The translations under genes were made by a program, and so were the position numbers. Of a stretch of 42,288 nucleotides of DNA, positions 28,932-37,898 are shown piece after piece (within the stretch, counting starts at the first letter, position 1; every line of letters starts with the position of its first letter). The stretch comes from an uncultured Halorubrum sp. (GTDB taxonomy: Archaea > Halobacteriota > Halobacteria > Halobacteriales > Haloferacaceae): the NCBI RefSeq assembly GCF_937146585.1, contig NZ_CAKZRO010000047.1, positions 1 through 42,288 on the forward strand. Reading direction: 5' to 3'. Below the pieces are notes generated by a model. The model did not search any database. It was given only the letters and a program-made list of their open reading frames with translations, and was not told the DNA's origin.

Positions 28932-29834
28932 TCACACGTACTTTCGCGCGAACGCGTACAGGTCCGGGATAACGTACGCCGCCCCGCCCACGGCGAGAGC
29001 GATCACGAGCGGGATCCCCCACGGGCTGTACCCGTCGAGCCGTATCGACCATCGCAACAGCCCGGCGGCCTCGACGGCCGGCTGTACGAGGTACACGCAC
29101 CCACCGACCGCGGCGGCCGCGGGCGCGTGGACCGCCGAGACCCGATAGCCGTAGGCGCTGCCGGCGATGAGGGCGAGGCCGAGAGCGGTCACGAAGGCGG
29201 CATAGATGAGCGCGCCGAACCCGCCGAGCGGGCCCGGTCCGTAGAGCGTGAACTCGTAGACGCGCTCGTCCGCGAACACGTAGTACAGGCCCCCCTCCTC
29301 GGGAGCCTCCTCGATGTCGATCCCGGTGTCTCCCGGAGCGACGTCCAGCCCCGAGGGAACCGGCTTCGAGATCGAGACGCCGCCGTCGTCGGAGTCCGCC
29401 GCCACCGTGAAGAAGCGCTGTCCCCGTTCGGAGAGGTCATCGTATTCGAAGGCGAACCCCTCGCAGTCGACGAACGCGACGCTGACGTCTCCGGAGTCGG
29501 CGTCGTCCGTCGGGAAGAAACACGCCAGTTCGCCGTCGTCCCTGACGAAGTTCCAAGCCCCCGACCGGAACTCGGACGGGAGGTCGTCGACGGCGACCTC
29601 GTCGCGATCGCCGGCAGCCTTGACGGAGGCTTCACCGCGATCAGAGCCGGCGTCGACGACGTCCCGCGCCGCCCCGGAGAGGTCCGCGTAGCGGTGGACT
29701 TCGCTGTCCGTTCGATCCACCGAGTACGTAACCGGGGCCGGGTCCGTCGCGCCCGCGACGGCGCCGGCGACGACCCCGACTCCGACGACGAACAGACAGA
29801 GGGCCGCGAGGAGTTCGGGTGACGGGCGATTCAT
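28932..29834 (-). CDS. Membrane protein with large extracytoplasmic domain, unknown function
   Basis: 300 residues from ATG at 29834 (a GTG three bases earlier is equally possible). A first hydrophobic helix (ELLAALCLFVVGVGVVAGAV) is followed by about 165 residues of acidic extracellular domain with two cysteines (ACFFPTDD and VDCEGFAFEYDD) that could form a disulfide. Then come four membrane helices from GGFGALIYAAFVTALGLALI to IPLVIALAVGGAAYVIPDL. The C-terminus ends YAFARKYV, cytoplasmic by charge. I do not recognise the family; it resembles haloarchaeal proteins annotated as hypothetical. It is the first gene after the structured element and reads toward it. Confidence 0.75.
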   Translation of the reverse strand: MNRPSPELLAALCLFVVGVGVVAGAVAGATDPAPVTYSVDRTDSEVHRYADLSGAARDVVDAGSDRGEASVKAAGDRDEVAVDDLPSEFRSGAWNFVRDDGELACFFPTDDADSGDVSVAFVDCEGFAFEYDDLSERGQRFFTVAADSDDGGVSISKPVPSGLDVAPGDTGIDIEEAPEEGGLYYVFADERVYEFTLYGPGPLGGFGALIYAAFVTALGLALIAGSAYGYRVSAVHAPAAAAVGGCVYLVQPAVEAAGLLRWSIRLDGYSPWGIPLVIALAVGGAAYVIPDLYAFARKYV

Positions 29835-29962
29835 CACCTCTTCCGACCCTCCGACGGCGTATGTGTTTTGTGTGACCTCGATTCGGCGACGGCGCTCCCG
29901 GCGCGGGCGAAAGGTGCTTGCCCGCCGAAACGCACACCCTTCTCCGGCGCGTACGGAGCGCT

Positions 29963-30436
29963 GTGTACGCCGGACTGAAGAACACCCCCTGTTGCCTGTG
30001 CGGCCGGGACGACACCCACACCCGGATCGCAGTGCCGCCGCGGGCGCTCCGGCTCATGGAGAACGGCGGGCCCATCGCGTGGCGCGACGTCGTCGGCACG
30101 GTCACGCTCCGCTTCTGCGCCGACGACTGGGACCTCGTGAGCGACCTCGCCATCGAGATGGACGCGCACCCGCTCTCGCGGTGTAACGCGGCGCACGTCT
30201 CCCTAGACCTCCGCGAGGACCATGAGGCGCTGCTGTCGGCGACGAAGGCCGAGACGGACCAGACGGAACTGGAGGCGCGCCTGGCGGACGAGGCCGAGGC
30301 GACCCTCGACGCGGTCGACGACCCCTACACCGAGGAGCGCGACGTCGTGGAGGCGATCGTGGTGTTGCGTGCGCTAGAGGAGCTCGGCGTGCGGGAACGC
30401 CCCGGCGACGCCGCCGCGCTGACGGGCGACGACTGA
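29963..30436 (+). CDS. Haloarchaeal protein with N-terminal CxxC zinc-finger-like motif
   Basis: 157 residues if it starts at GTG 29963 (VYAGLKNTPCCLCGRDD); TTG at 29918 would add 15 residues. The N-terminal half has CCLCGRDDTHTRIAVPPRA, then RFCADDWDLVSDLAIEMDAH and RCNAAHVSL. These cysteines and histidines could bind one zinc ion. The C-terminal half is a charged helical region (ATKAETDQTELEARLADEAE) followed by VVEAIVVLRALEELGVRER. I do not recognise a function. No strong promoter marks either start, so the N-terminus is uncertain. Confidence 0.65.
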   Translation: MYAGLKNTPCCLCGRDDTHTRIAVPPRALRLMENGGPIAWRDVVGTVTLRFCADDWDLVSDLAIEMDAHPLSRCNAAHVSLDLREDHEALLSATKAETDQTELEARLADEAEATLDAVDDPYTEERDVVEAIVVLRALEELGVRERPGDAAALTGDD

Positions 30437-30458
30437 GACGACCGGGGCGGGCGCTCGC

Positions 30459-30737
30459 TCACCACCTCACCTCGAACCCGTCCTCGCCCTCCGGTTCTCC
30501 GTACTCGGCGTCGACGTCGTCGACCTCGGCGGCCCGGCTTCCGGTCTCGCACCACTCGACCATGTCGCGGACGTCTCCCTCTGGGCCCTCGAAGACGGCC
30601 TCGACCCGGCCGTCGTCGAGGTTCCGTACCCAGCCGTCGACGCCCGTCTCGCGGGCCGTGTCGCGGGTCGTCGCCCGGTAGTAGACGCCCTGAACGCGGC
30701 CCGAGACGAACACGTGCGCGCGAACGCGGTCGGTCAT
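30459..30737 (-). CDS. acyP: Acylphosphatase
   Basis: 92 residues, the usual family length. The catalytic arginine and asparagine are visible: R21 in GRVQGVYYR and N39 in GWVRNLDDGRVEAVFEG. The second signature continues as GPEGDVRDMVEWC. It hydrolyses acyl-phosphate bonds in small metabolites in the cytoplasm. ATG 30737 is selected because a GTTTAAC box (minus strand) lies 26-32 bases upstream; the longer open frame (MRAGRLTGS) crosses this box. It is divergent from the phosphohexomutase gene. Confidence 0.92.
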   Translation of the reverse strand: MTDRVRAHVFVSGRVQGVYYRATTRDTARETGVDGWVRNLDDGRVEAVFEGPEGDVRDMVEWCETGSRAAEVDDVDAEYGEPEGEDGFEVRW

Positions 30738-30762
30738 CGGTCGGTGGTGCGACGCGCTCCCT

Positions 30763-30769
30763 GTTAAAC
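30763..30769 (-). promoter_or_regulatory. TATA-like box for acylphosphatase
   Basis: The minus strand reads GTTTAAC, 26-32 bases before the ATG at 30737. The box for the divergent mutase gene begins about 20 bases further on. Confidence 0.55.
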
Positions 30770-30789
30770 GGCCCGCCCGCAACCGACGC

Positions 30790-30797
30790 CTACTAAC
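30790..30797 (+). promoter_or_regulatory. TATA-like box for the phosphohexomutase
   Basis: CTACTAAC lies 24-31 bases before the ATG at 30821 and favours that start over the GTG at 30812. Confidence 0.45.
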
Positions 30798-30820
30798 TCC
30801 CGCGCGCCGACGTGGGCGAC

Positions 30821-32284
30821 ATGGACCTGTTCGGAACCGCCGGCATCCGCGGCGGCGTCGAGGACCGCGTCACGCCGTCGCTCGCGCTCGCCGTCGGGCG
30901 GGCCGTCGGCGCGGCGATCCGGGACCGAGCCGACGAGTCGACCCCCGACCCCACCGTCGTGCTCGCCCGCGACGGGCGAGTGACCGGCCCGGCGCTCGCG
31001 GCCGCGATGGAGGCCGGCCTCTCCGCCGGCGGCGTCGCCGTCCGACGCGCGGGACCGCTCCCGACGCCGGCGCTGGCGCACGCCTCGCGCGGCCGTCACG
31101 GCGTGATGCTGACGGCCTCGCACAACCCCCCGACCGACAACGGGATCAAGCTGTTCCGCGACGGCGTCGAGTTCGACCGCGACTTGGAGCGCGCCGTCGA
31201 GTCGCGGGTCGCCGACGAGGCGCCGGTGGCCCCGTGGGACGAGTGGACCGCGGCGACCCGGGTCGACCCGCTCGGCGACTACCTCGAACACGTGCGCGAG
31301 TACGCCGCCGGCTTCGGCGCGGACCTCGACGGGCTCCGCGTCGCCGTCGACTGCGGCAACGGGATGAGCGCGCCCGCGACGCCGACCGTCCTCCGCGAGC
31401 TCGGCGCGGACGTCGTCACGCTCAACGGCAACGTCGACGGCCACTTCCCGGGCCGCGGGAGCAAGCCCACGCCGGAGACGCTCGCCGATCTGCGCGCGTT
31501 CGTCGCGGACGCCAACGAGGGCGTCGAGAGTCCCGGGCGCCCGGCAGACGGGGGGAGCGGAGCGGGAGCGGACGCCGACGCGGACGAGACCGAGGGGTTC
31601 GCCTTCGGGATCGGTCACGACGGGGACGCCGACCGGATTGTGATCGTCGACGCCGACGGCGAGGTCGTCCACGAGGACACGGTCCTCGCGGTCCTCGCGG
31701 AGCGGTACACTCGCGCGAGCGACGCCGGGGACCCGGTCGTCGTGACGACGCCGAACGCCTCCGGGCGGATCGACGAGCGCGTCCGCGACGCCGGGGGCCG
31801 CGTCGAGCGCGTGCGGCTCGGCGCGCTCCACGAGGGGATCGCCGCGGTGCGCGCGGAGGGCGCCGCCGACACCCGCGTCGTCTTCGCGGCCGAGCCGTGG
31901 AAGCACATCCACGTCGCCTCCGGCGGGTGGATCGACGGCGTCGCCTCCGCCGCGGTGATCGCCCGCCTCGTCGCCGACGAGGGGCTGGCGGCGCTCCGCG
32001 CCCCGGTCACGGAGCGCCCCTACCGGAAGGTGAGCGTCGGCTGCCCGGACGACGCGAAGGAGTCGGTGATGGACCGGCTGGAGACGGCGCTGCCGCAGGC
32101 GTTCCCCGCGGCCGCGGTCGACACCGACCACGGCGTCAGGCTGGAGTTCGACGACGCCTCGTGGACGCTCGTGCGCCCGTCGGGCACGGAGCCGTACGTC
32201 CGGGTGTACGCCGAGAGCGACGACGTAGACGAGCTCGTCGCCGACGTCGAGGACGTGGTCGAGACCGCGGTCGCGGCGGCGTAG
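30821..32284 (+). CDS. glmM: Phosphoglucosamine mutase / phosphomannomutase family protein
   Basis: 487 residues from ATG at 30821 (MDLFGTAGIRGG). The four alpha-D-phosphohexomutase domains are readable. The active serine S100 sits in TASHNPPTDNGIK. The magnesium loop is D267-D269-D271 in GHDGDADRIVI. The sugar-specificity loop includes FAAEPWKHIHVASGGW. The phosphate-binding C-terminus is VRPSGTEPYVRVYAES. It interconverts 6- and 1-phosphates of glucosamine, glucose or mannose, feeding cell-surface glycan precursors. Which sugar is preferred cannot be read, so the glmM label is provisional. A Gly/Ala/Asp-rich insertion lies just before the magnesium loop (around GGSGAGADADADETEG). Confidence 0.88.
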   Translation: MDLFGTAGIRGGVEDRVTPSLALAVGRAVGAAIRDRADESTPDPTVVLARDGRVTGPALAAAMEAGLSAGGVAVRRAGPLPTPALAHASRGRHGVMLTASHNPPTDNGIKLFRDGVEFDRDLERAVESRVADEAPVAPWDEWTAATRVDPLGDYLEHVREYAAGFGADLDGLRVAVDCGNGMSAPATPTVLRELGADVVTLNGNVDGHFPGRGSKPTPETLADLRAFVADANEGVESPGRPADGGSGAGADADADETEGFAFGIGHDGDADRIVIVDADGEVVHEDTVLAVLAERYTRASDAGDPVVVTTPNASGRIDERVRDAGGRVERVRLGALHEGIAAVRAEGAADTRVVFAAEPWKHIHVASGGWIDGVASAAVIARLVADEGLAALRAPVTERPYRKVSVGCPDDAKESVMDRLETALPQAFPAAAVDTDHGVRLEFDDASWTLVRPSGTEPYVRVYAESDDVDELVADVEDVVETAVAAA

Positions 32285-32349
32285 GCGGCGAGGGCGTGTC
32301 GGCGGAGAGAACGTGTGGGCGGCGAGGGCGTGTCGGCGGCGAAGGCGTC
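32284..32349 (+). repeat. Short direct repeat after the phosphohexomutase gene
   Basis: A 22-base unit (32284-32305) recurs identically at 32318-32339, and a shorter variant overlaps its end (32336-32349). It begins inside the mutase stop region. No function is visible; slipped replication is the simplest origin. Confidence 0.6.
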
Positions 32350-32532
32350 ATGGGCAACGTCGACGGAAGACGGCCCGGGCGCTGCGCGCGTCGGTGGCCT
32401 CGCGTTCTGTCCCCGTTTACGACCGTGAATGATACGGGTCCGTGGATCGGAACACCGATCGAGGCCCGCTTTTACCCGGTATTCTGCCGTCTCGTTTCAC
32501 GAACGTGCCTCCCTCTCGGCGCGGGAACGACG

Positions 32533-32539
32533 AATTTAT
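32533..32539 (+). promoter_or_regulatory. TATA-like box for the BMP lipoprotein
   Basis: AATTTAT lies 29-35 bases before the ATG at 32568. An earlier ATG at 32538 overlaps this box and is therefore an unlikely start. Confidence 0.6.
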
Positions 32540-32567
32540 GCCGCGTTCCGACGGGGTTACGAGTGAG

Positions 32568-33719
32568 ATGGCATCCGACTTCGATCGGCGGCGGTTCATC
32601 AAAGCGGCAAGCGCAGCGGGCCTCGTCGGCCTCGCGGGGTGCGGTGGCGGGCCGAGCGACGGCGAGAACGAGTCCGACGGCTCGGACGGCACGGACGGCT
32701 CCGACGGCTCCGACGGGTCTGACGGCTCCGACGGCGGGGACGGGTCCGACTCGCCGCCGGCGACGGTCGGTATCGTCTACTCCGACGGCGGACTGGGCGA
32801 CAACTCGTTCAACGACGCGGCCCAGCAGGGCATCCTCCAGGCCGAAGAGGAGTTCGGCATCGAGTACAACGAGGCGGAGCCGGAGGGCGCCGGCGAGTTC
32901 TCGCAGTTCCAGCAGCGGTACGCGAGTTCGACCGACCCGAACTACGACCTCGTCTCCACCATCGGGTTCAACCAGGGCGACGCGCTCTCCGAGACCGCGC
33001 CGCAGTACCCCGACCAGGACTTCATGATCGTCGACACCGTGGTCGAGGAGCCGAACGTCGCGAACTACCTCTTCCGCGAGGAGGAGGGGTCGTTCCTGAT
33101 GGGCGTCCTCGCCGGGGAGCTGTCCACGACCGACTTCTCCGCCGGCGCGGGATCGACCGACCCCGACTCGACGAACGTCGGGTTCGTCGGCGGCGTCGAC
33201 AGTCCCGTCATCCGCCGGTTCCAGGCCGGCTTCGAGGCCGGGGTCGACTACGCGACCGACGACGTCGACGTCATCACGAGCTACGTCGGCAGCTACGCCG
33301 ACCCCTCGGGCGGCCAGGAGGCGGCGCTGTCGATGTACCAGAGCGGCGCCGACATCGTCTACCACGCGGCCGGCGCGACTGGCGTCGGCGTCTTCCAGGC
33401 CGCGCAGGACGAGGGCCGGTTCGCCTTCGGCGTCGACCAGGACCAGTCGGTCTCCGAGGAGTCGTTCGCCGACGTGATCGTGGCGTCGATGGTGAAGCGC
33501 GTCGACACCGCGGTGTACGAGTCGATCTCGAACGTCATCGACGACAACCACCAGGGCGGTAGCACGACGGCGCTCGGGCTGGAGTCCAACGGCGTCGAGT
33601 GCGTCTACGGACAGGAGATCGGCGACGACGTCCCCGACGACATCGTGTCTTCGGTCTCCGACGCCCGCGACGGCGTCATCGCCGGCGACATCGACGTCCC
33701 GGACACCACGAGCAACTGA
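32568..33719 (+). CDS. BMP family ABC transporter substrate-binding lipoprotein (Tat-exported)
   Basis: 383 residues. The N-terminus is a haloarchaeal Tat lipoprotein signal: DRRRFIKAASAAGLVGLAGC, with the twin arginines and a lipobox whose cysteine is C25. A Ser/Asp/Gly-repeat linker (about residues 35-62) tethers the domain outside the membrane. The binding protein then follows the BMP/PnrA pattern: VGIVYSDGGLGDNSFNDAAQ, LVSTIGFNQGD, NVGFVGGVDSPVIRRFQAGF, DPSGGQEAALSMYQSGADIV, VYHAAGATGVGVFQAA and FGVDQDQS. Known relatives bind purine nucleosides or deoxynucleosides. It is the first gene of a four-gene import locus, but has its own promoter and a 173-base gap before the ATPase gene. Confidence 0.94.
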   Translation: MASDFDRRRFIKAASAAGLVGLAGCGGGPSDGENESDGSDGTDGSDGSDGSDGSDGGDGSDSPPATVGIVYSDGGLGDNSFNDAAQQGILQAEEEFGIEYNEAEPEGAGEFSQFQQRYASSTDPNYDLVSTIGFNQGDALSETAPQYPDQDFMIVDTVVEEPNVANYLFREEEGSFLMGVLAGELSTTDFSAGAGSTDPDSTNVGFVGGVDSPVIRRFQAGFEAGVDYATDDVDVITSYVGSYADPSGGQEAALSMYQSGADIVYHAAGATGVGVFQAAQDEGRFAFGVDQDQSVSEESFADVIVASMVKRVDTAVYESISNVIDDNHQGGSTTALGLESNGVECVYGQEIGDDVPDDIVSSVSDARDGVIAGDIDVPDTTSN

Positions 33720-33727
33720 GCCGAGGG

Positions 33728-33782
33728 CGGCGAGCGCTCGGTCCGAGTCCGACGCGGCGAGCGTTCCGGACCGGGTCCGACG
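33728..33782 (+). repeat. Imperfect tandem repeat between the lipoprotein and ATPase genes
   Basis: Two adjacent units of 27 and 28 bases, each starting CGGCGAGCG and ending TCCGACG. It lies after the lipoprotein stop and before the ATPase promoter. No clear hairpin; role unknown. Confidence 0.5.
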
Positions 33783-33861
33783 CGGCGGCCGAACTTCCAC
33801 TTTTTCGCGGTACGGTTCGCCGAGTGACAGCTCTCGCGTCCCTCGGCCGCGAATCCGCGCG

Positions 33862-33868
33862 TTTTTAG
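33862..33868 (+). promoter_or_regulatory. TATA-like box for the ATPase-permease part of the BMP locus
   Basis: TTTTTAG lies 25-31 bases before the ATG at 33893, so the ATPase and permeases can be transcribed apart from the binding protein. Confidence 0.55.
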
Positions 33869-33892
33869 GGACTGCCACGGAGTTACGGGTGA

Positions 33893-35500
33893 ATGAACCC
33901 GGCGGTCCACTTGGACGGCATCACGAAGCGATTCCCCGGGGTCGTCGCGAACGACGACGTTGATCTCGCGGTGGAGCGCGGGAGCGTCCACGCCCTGCTG
34001 GGCGAGAACGGGGCCGGAAAGACCACGCTGATGAACGTGCTGTACGGACTCTACGAGCCGACCGAGGGGACCGTCCGCCTCGACGGCGAGCCGCAGTCGT
34101 TCGACTCTCCGCGGGACGCGATCGACGCCGGTATCGGTATGATCCACCAGCACTTCATGCTGGTCGACCCGATGACGGTGTGGGAGAACGTCGTCCTCGG
34201 CAACGAGCCGACGACGTGGGGCGGGCTGCGCGTCGACAAGGAGGCGGCCCGCGAGGCGGTCGTCGAACTGAGCGAGCGCTACGGCTTCGACGTGGACCCC
34301 GACGCGGCGATCGCGGACGTCTCCGTCGGCGAACAGCAGCGCGTCGAGATCCTGAAGGCGCTGTACCGCGGGGCGGACGTGCTCATCATGGACGAGCCGA
34401 CGGCGGTCCTCACCCCGCAAGAGGTCGAGGAGCTGTACGGCGTCTTCGAAGAGCTCACGGAGCAGGGGAAGACGATCATCTTCATCTCCCACAAGCTCGG
34501 CGAGGCGCTGTCGGCGGCCGACGACATCACCGTCCTCCGCGACGGCGTCAACGTCGGGACCGTCGCCGCGGAAGACGTGACCCGGGAGGACCTCGCGGAG
34601 ATGATGGTCGGTCGGGAGGTGCTGATGGAGCCCGCGACGACGCCGCAGGAGGCCGGCGACCGCGTGCTGAGCGTCAGCGGGCTGGACGTCGACGACGACC
34701 GCGGCGTGCGGGCCGTCTCGGACCTCTCGTTCGAGCTCCGGGCCGGCGAGGTGTTCGGCATCGCCGGCGTCGACGGGAACGGGCAGTCCCAGCTCGTCGA
34801 GGCGATCACCGGGCTGCGGGAGCTGGCCGACGGCGAGATTCACTACCTCGGCGAGTCGCTTTCGGGGACGACGCGCCGCGACCGGATCGACCGCGGGATG
34901 GCGTTCATCCCGGAGGACAGACAGGAGCGCGGACTGGTGATGTCGTACGACCTCACCGAGAACGCCATCCTCGGGAGCCAACACGACCAGCCGTTCGCTC
35001 GGGGCGGGCGACTGGACTGGAGCGCGTCACGCGACCACGCCGAGTCCGTCATCGAGCAGTACGACGTCCGGCCGCCCGACGCCGCGGCGGAGGCGGAGGC
35101 GCTCTCCGGAGGGAACCAGCAGAAGTTCATCGTCGGCCGCGAGTTCGAGCGCGACCCGGACCTCGTCGTCGCGATGCACCCGACCCGCGGCGTCGACATC
35201 GGCTCGACGGAGTTCCTCCACGACCGGCTGCTCGAACTGCGCGCGGAGGGGAAGGCGGTCCTGCTCGTGTCCTCGAAGCTCGACGAGGTCCAGGGCCTCT
35301 CGGACCGGCTCGCCGTGATCCACGAGGGTGAGTTCAGCGGCGTCGTGGACCCGGCGACCGTCACCGAGGAGGAGATCGGGCTGCTGATGGCGGGCGAGAC
35401 GCCCGACGACGACTCGGTCGAGGCCGCCTCCCTCCACGAGGAGGCGACCGACCAGATCGCGGGCGACCCGACGGCCGACGGCGACGAGGTGGACGCGTGA
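33893..35500 (+). CDS. BMP-type (nucleoside) ABC transporter ATP-binding protein, double ATPase
   Basis: 535 residues with two ATPase domains, like RbsA or YufO. Domain 1 has Walker A GENGAGKTTL (about 40-49), signature VSVGEQQRVEILKAL and Walker B LIMDEPTAVLTP. In domain 2 the Walker A is degenerate (GIAGVDGNGQSQLVEAITGL, without the lysine), while the signature LSGGNQQKFIVGREFE and LVVAMHPTRGVDIG are kept. That asymmetry is normal for the family. It energises uptake of the ligand delivered by the upstream lipoprotein. Its stop overlaps the GTG of the first permease (GTGA). Confidence 0.94.
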   Translation: MNPAVHLDGITKRFPGVVANDDVDLAVERGSVHALLGENGAGKTTLMNVLYGLYEPTEGTVRLDGEPQSFDSPRDAIDAGIGMIHQHFMLVDPMTVWENVVLGNEPTTWGGLRVDKEAAREAVVELSERYGFDVDPDAAIADVSVGEQQRVEILKALYRGADVLIMDEPTAVLTPQEVEELYGVFEELTEQGKTIIFISHKLGEALSAADDITVLRDGVNVGTVAAEDVTREDLAEMMVGREVLMEPATTPQEAGDRVLSVSGLDVDDDRGVRAVSDLSFELRAGEVFGIAGVDGNGQSQLVEAITGLRELADGEIHYLGESLSGTTRRDRIDRGMAFIPEDRQERGLVMSYDLTENAILGSQHDQPFARGGRLDWSASRDHAESVIEQYDVRPPDAAAEAEALSGGNQQKFIVGREFERDPDLVVAMHPTRGVDIGSTEFLHDRLLELRAEGKAVLLVSSKLDEVQGLSDRLAVIHEGEFSGVVDPATVTEEEIGLLMAGETPDDDSVEAASLHEEATDQIAGDPTADGDEVDA

Positions 35501-36816
35501 GCGACGCCGGACCGGACGCGGGCGGGACCCCCTCCGTCGTCTCCCGACTGATCGCGCCGTTCGTCGACCGGAGCGTCGCGGAGCGGCTGGTGATAAGCGT
35601 CGCCGCGATCCTCCTCTCGATCGCCGTCGGCTTCGTCATCGTGCTGATCTCGGGCAGGATCGCCCAGTGTTCGACGGCCGCGTGGACGATGCCGCTCACC
35701 GGGATCGGCTTCTGTTACGACCCGATACAGGTGTACGTCGTGCTGTTCAACGGCGCGTTCGGCAACCCGATCGCCGTCGGCGAACCCGGGCTGTTCAACC
35801 CGAACTGGACGCCGTTCAACCTCTCGCTCGGGCTGACGCTCTCGGAGACGACGCTGCTCATCTTCACCGGGCTGTCGGTCGCCGTCGCGTTCCGGGCCGG
35901 CCTGTTCAACATCGGCACGCAGGGCCAGCTGGTCGTCGGGGCGCTCGCGACCGCGCTGACCGTCATCGCGGCCGCGCCGCTGCTGCCCGAGGGTCCCGTC
36001 GGCGGTGCGGTCCTGATCGTGCTCGGCACCGCGGCCGGCGCGGTCGGCGGCGGGTTCTGGGGCGCCATCCCGGGCGCGCTCAAGGCGTACGCCGACGCCA
36101 ACGAGGTGATCACGACTATCATGCTGAACTTCGTCGCGGCGAACGTCGCGTACGTGCTCGTGCTGGAGGTGTTCCGCGCCGAGGGGTCGTCCGTGGTCGC
36201 CACGCAGTACGTCCCGGAGTACGCCCAGTTCCTGCCGTGGTTCTTCCCGCAGTCGGCCGACTTCGCGGTCGTGGCGCTCCTCGTCGGGATCGCGTTCATC
36301 GGGGCGCTCTACTACCTCATCGAGCACACGTCGTTCGGCTACGACGTCCGAACGAGCGGCGTCCAAGCGGCCGCCGCGGAGTACGGCGGCGTGAACGCGA
36401 AGCTCACGACCGTCCGCGCGATGACGCTGTCCGGCGCGCTCGGCGGCATCGGCGGCTCGGTGTGGGTGCTCATGTCCGAGGGCCGGTGGATGGCCTCGAT
36501 CCCGAGCCTCGGCTTCGACGGGATCACCGTCTCGATACTCGCCGGGAACAACCCCATCGGAGTGTTGCCGGCCGCCTTCCTCTTCGGCATTCTGAAGGGC
36601 GGCGCCTTGGAGATCGGGTTCCGGACGGACGTCCCGACCGAGCTCGTGGGCGTGCTGCGCGGGCTCATCATCCTGTTCGTCGCGATGCCGGAGTTCTTCC
36701 GGATGATCGGCAAGTACGCGGGCATCGGCGCCGGGGGTCCCGGCGGCGGGGTCCGGACCGACCCCGACGAGACGGACGGGGCCGTCGGGACCGACGGAGG
36801 TGAGGCCGATGCGTAA
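35497..36816 (+). CDS. BMP-type ABC transporter permease 1
   Basis: 439 residues with about ten membrane helices, longer than many relatives because of an N-terminal extension and a hydrophilic C-terminus (GPGGGVRTDPDETDGAVG). The family core is clear: LSETTLLIFTGLSVAVAFRA, GLFNIGTQGQLVVGALATAL and AYADANEVITTIMLNFVAA, then VRTSGVQAAAAEYGGVNAK, the ATPase-coupling loop. It forms the channel with permease 2. The GTG start overlaps the ATPase stop and is preceded by GAGGTGG. Confidence 0.92.
   Translation: MSDAGPDAGGTPSVVSRLIAPFVDRSVAERLVISVAAILLSIAVGFVIVLISGRIAQCSTAAWTMPLTGIGFCYDPIQVYVVLFNGAFGNPIAVGEPGLFNPNWTPFNLSLGLTLSETTLLIFTGLSVAVAFRAGLFNIGTQGQLVVGALATALTVIAAAPLLPEGPVGGAVLIVLGTAAGAVGGGFWGAIPGALKAYADANEVITTIMLNFVAANVAYVLVLEVFRAEGSSVVATQYVPEYAQFLPWFFPQSADFAVVALLVGIAFIGALYYLIEHTSFGYDVRTSGVQAAAAEYGGVNAKLTTVRAMTLSGALGGIGGSVWVLMSEGRWMASIPSLGFDGITVSILAGNNPIGVLPAAFLFGILKGGALEIGFRTDVPTELVGVLRGLIILFVAMPEFFRMIGKYAGIGAGGPGGGVRTDPDETDGAVGTDGGEADA
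36796..36803 (+). promoter_or_regulatory. Strong ribosome binding site for permease 2
   Basis: GGAGGTGA, a full match to the archaeal 16S rRNA tail, is five bases before the ATG at 36809. It identifies that ATG rather than the one at 36800 as the start. Confidence 0.7.
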
Positions 36817-37861
36817 CCCGATCGCCGACCTCTCGATCCCGATCCTCGACGACCTGATCGAGTCCGACTACACGCGGTCGCTCGTCGTCGGCGTCGTCGT
36901 CGTGTTCGGACTGCTCGGTATCGTCGGCGCGGCGTTCCCCGACTCCGTCGCCGGCGACCTCGCGGGCATCGCGTTCTCGACAAGCACCGCCACGTCGACG
37001 GCGCGGCTCGCGGCGCCCATCGTGCTCGCCGGGCTCGGGGGGATCTTCGCGGAGAAGTCCGGCGTCATCAACATCGGCCTGGAGGGGCTGCTCATCATCT
37101 CGGCGTTCGTCTCGATCTACGCGGCGTCCGTCGTCGGGATCGGGAACAGCGTGCTGGGTATCCCCGCCCTCGCGGTCGCGTTCCTCGCCGGCATCGCCGC
37201 GTCGACGGCGCTGTCCGCGGTGTTCGCCGTCGTCTGTATCGAGTTCAAGGCGGACCAGATCATCGCCGGGCTGGCGGTCTGGCTCATCGCGCTCGGGCTC
37301 GCGCCGTTCCTGTCGCGGGTGCTCTTCGGCGGCGTCAACACGCCGAACCTCGGGGCCAGCGTCGGCTGGCGGTACTTCGCGGCGCTCGTCGTGATCGCGA
37401 CGCTGGGCTCGTGGTGGCTCCTGAACCGGACCACCTTCGGCAAGCACCTCCGCGCCTCGGGGGAGAACCCGAAGGCGCTCGACACCGTCGGCGTCTCGGT
37501 CTCTCGGGTCCGGTACGCCGGCGTGCTCCTCTCCGGCGTGCTGTCCGGCGTCGGCGGCTCGGCGCTCGCGCTGTCGATCGGGCAGTTCGTCGGCTCCGGC
37601 GAGACGATGGTTCAGGGCAAGGGCTTCATCGCCATCGTCGCGTACCTGTTCGGCAACTACAATCCGCTCGGTACGCTCGGGGCCGGCGTGCTGTTCGCCG
37701 GGCTCGACGCGACACAGATCCGGCTCCAGCAGCTCGGGTACGCGATCCCCGACACGCTCGTCCAGACGATCCCGTACGTCGTCGTGATCGTCGTGCTCAC
37801 GCTGGTCGGACGGACGCAGATCCCCGAGGCAGCGGGCGAGCACTACGAGACCGAAGAGTAG
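36809..37861 (+). CDS. BMP-type ABC transporter permease 2
   Basis: 350 residues with 9-10 membrane helices. Family landmarks: ARLAAPIVLAGLGGIFAEKS, GVINIGLEGLLIISAFVSIY and CIEFKADQIIAGLAVWLIAL, the coupling loop RASGENPKALDTVGVSVSRV, and GKGFIAIVAYLFGNYNPLG. It pairs with permease 1. Its start overlaps the permease 1 stop by eight bases. No nucleoside-catabolism gene follows, unlike some haloarchaeal loci where a deaminase or phosphorylase is next. Confidence 0.93.
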   Translation: MRNPIADLSIPILDDLIESDYTRSLVVGVVVVFGLLGIVGAAFPDSVAGDLAGIAFSTSTATSTARLAAPIVLAGLGGIFAEKSGVINIGLEGLLIISAFVSIYAASVVGIGNSVLGIPALAVAFLAGIAASTALSAVFAVVCIEFKADQIIAGLAVWLIALGLAPFLSRVLFGGVNTPNLGASVGWRYFAALVVIATLGSWWLLNRTTFGKHLRASGENPKALDTVGVSVSRVRYAGVLLSGVLSGVGGSALALSIGQFVGSGETMVQGKGFIAIVAYLFGNYNPLGTLGAGVLFAGLDATQIRLQQLGYAIPDTLVQTIPYVVVIVVLTLVGRTQIPEAAGEHYETEE

Positions 37862-37898
37862 GTCGCGCTCCCGGGCGGCCATCGCCGCGGCCGGAGCG

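Noticed and set aside
28605..28972. Small ORFs in the structured intergenic element
   Set aside because: Their translations are Arg/Ser/Pro low-complexity and differ from all neighbours in composition. The inverted repeats explain the sequence better.
34693..34900. Loss of Walker A lysine in the second ATPase domain of the BMP transporter
   Set aside because: The degenerate second site is normal in RbsA/YufO-type double ATPases, so it is not a mutation of note.
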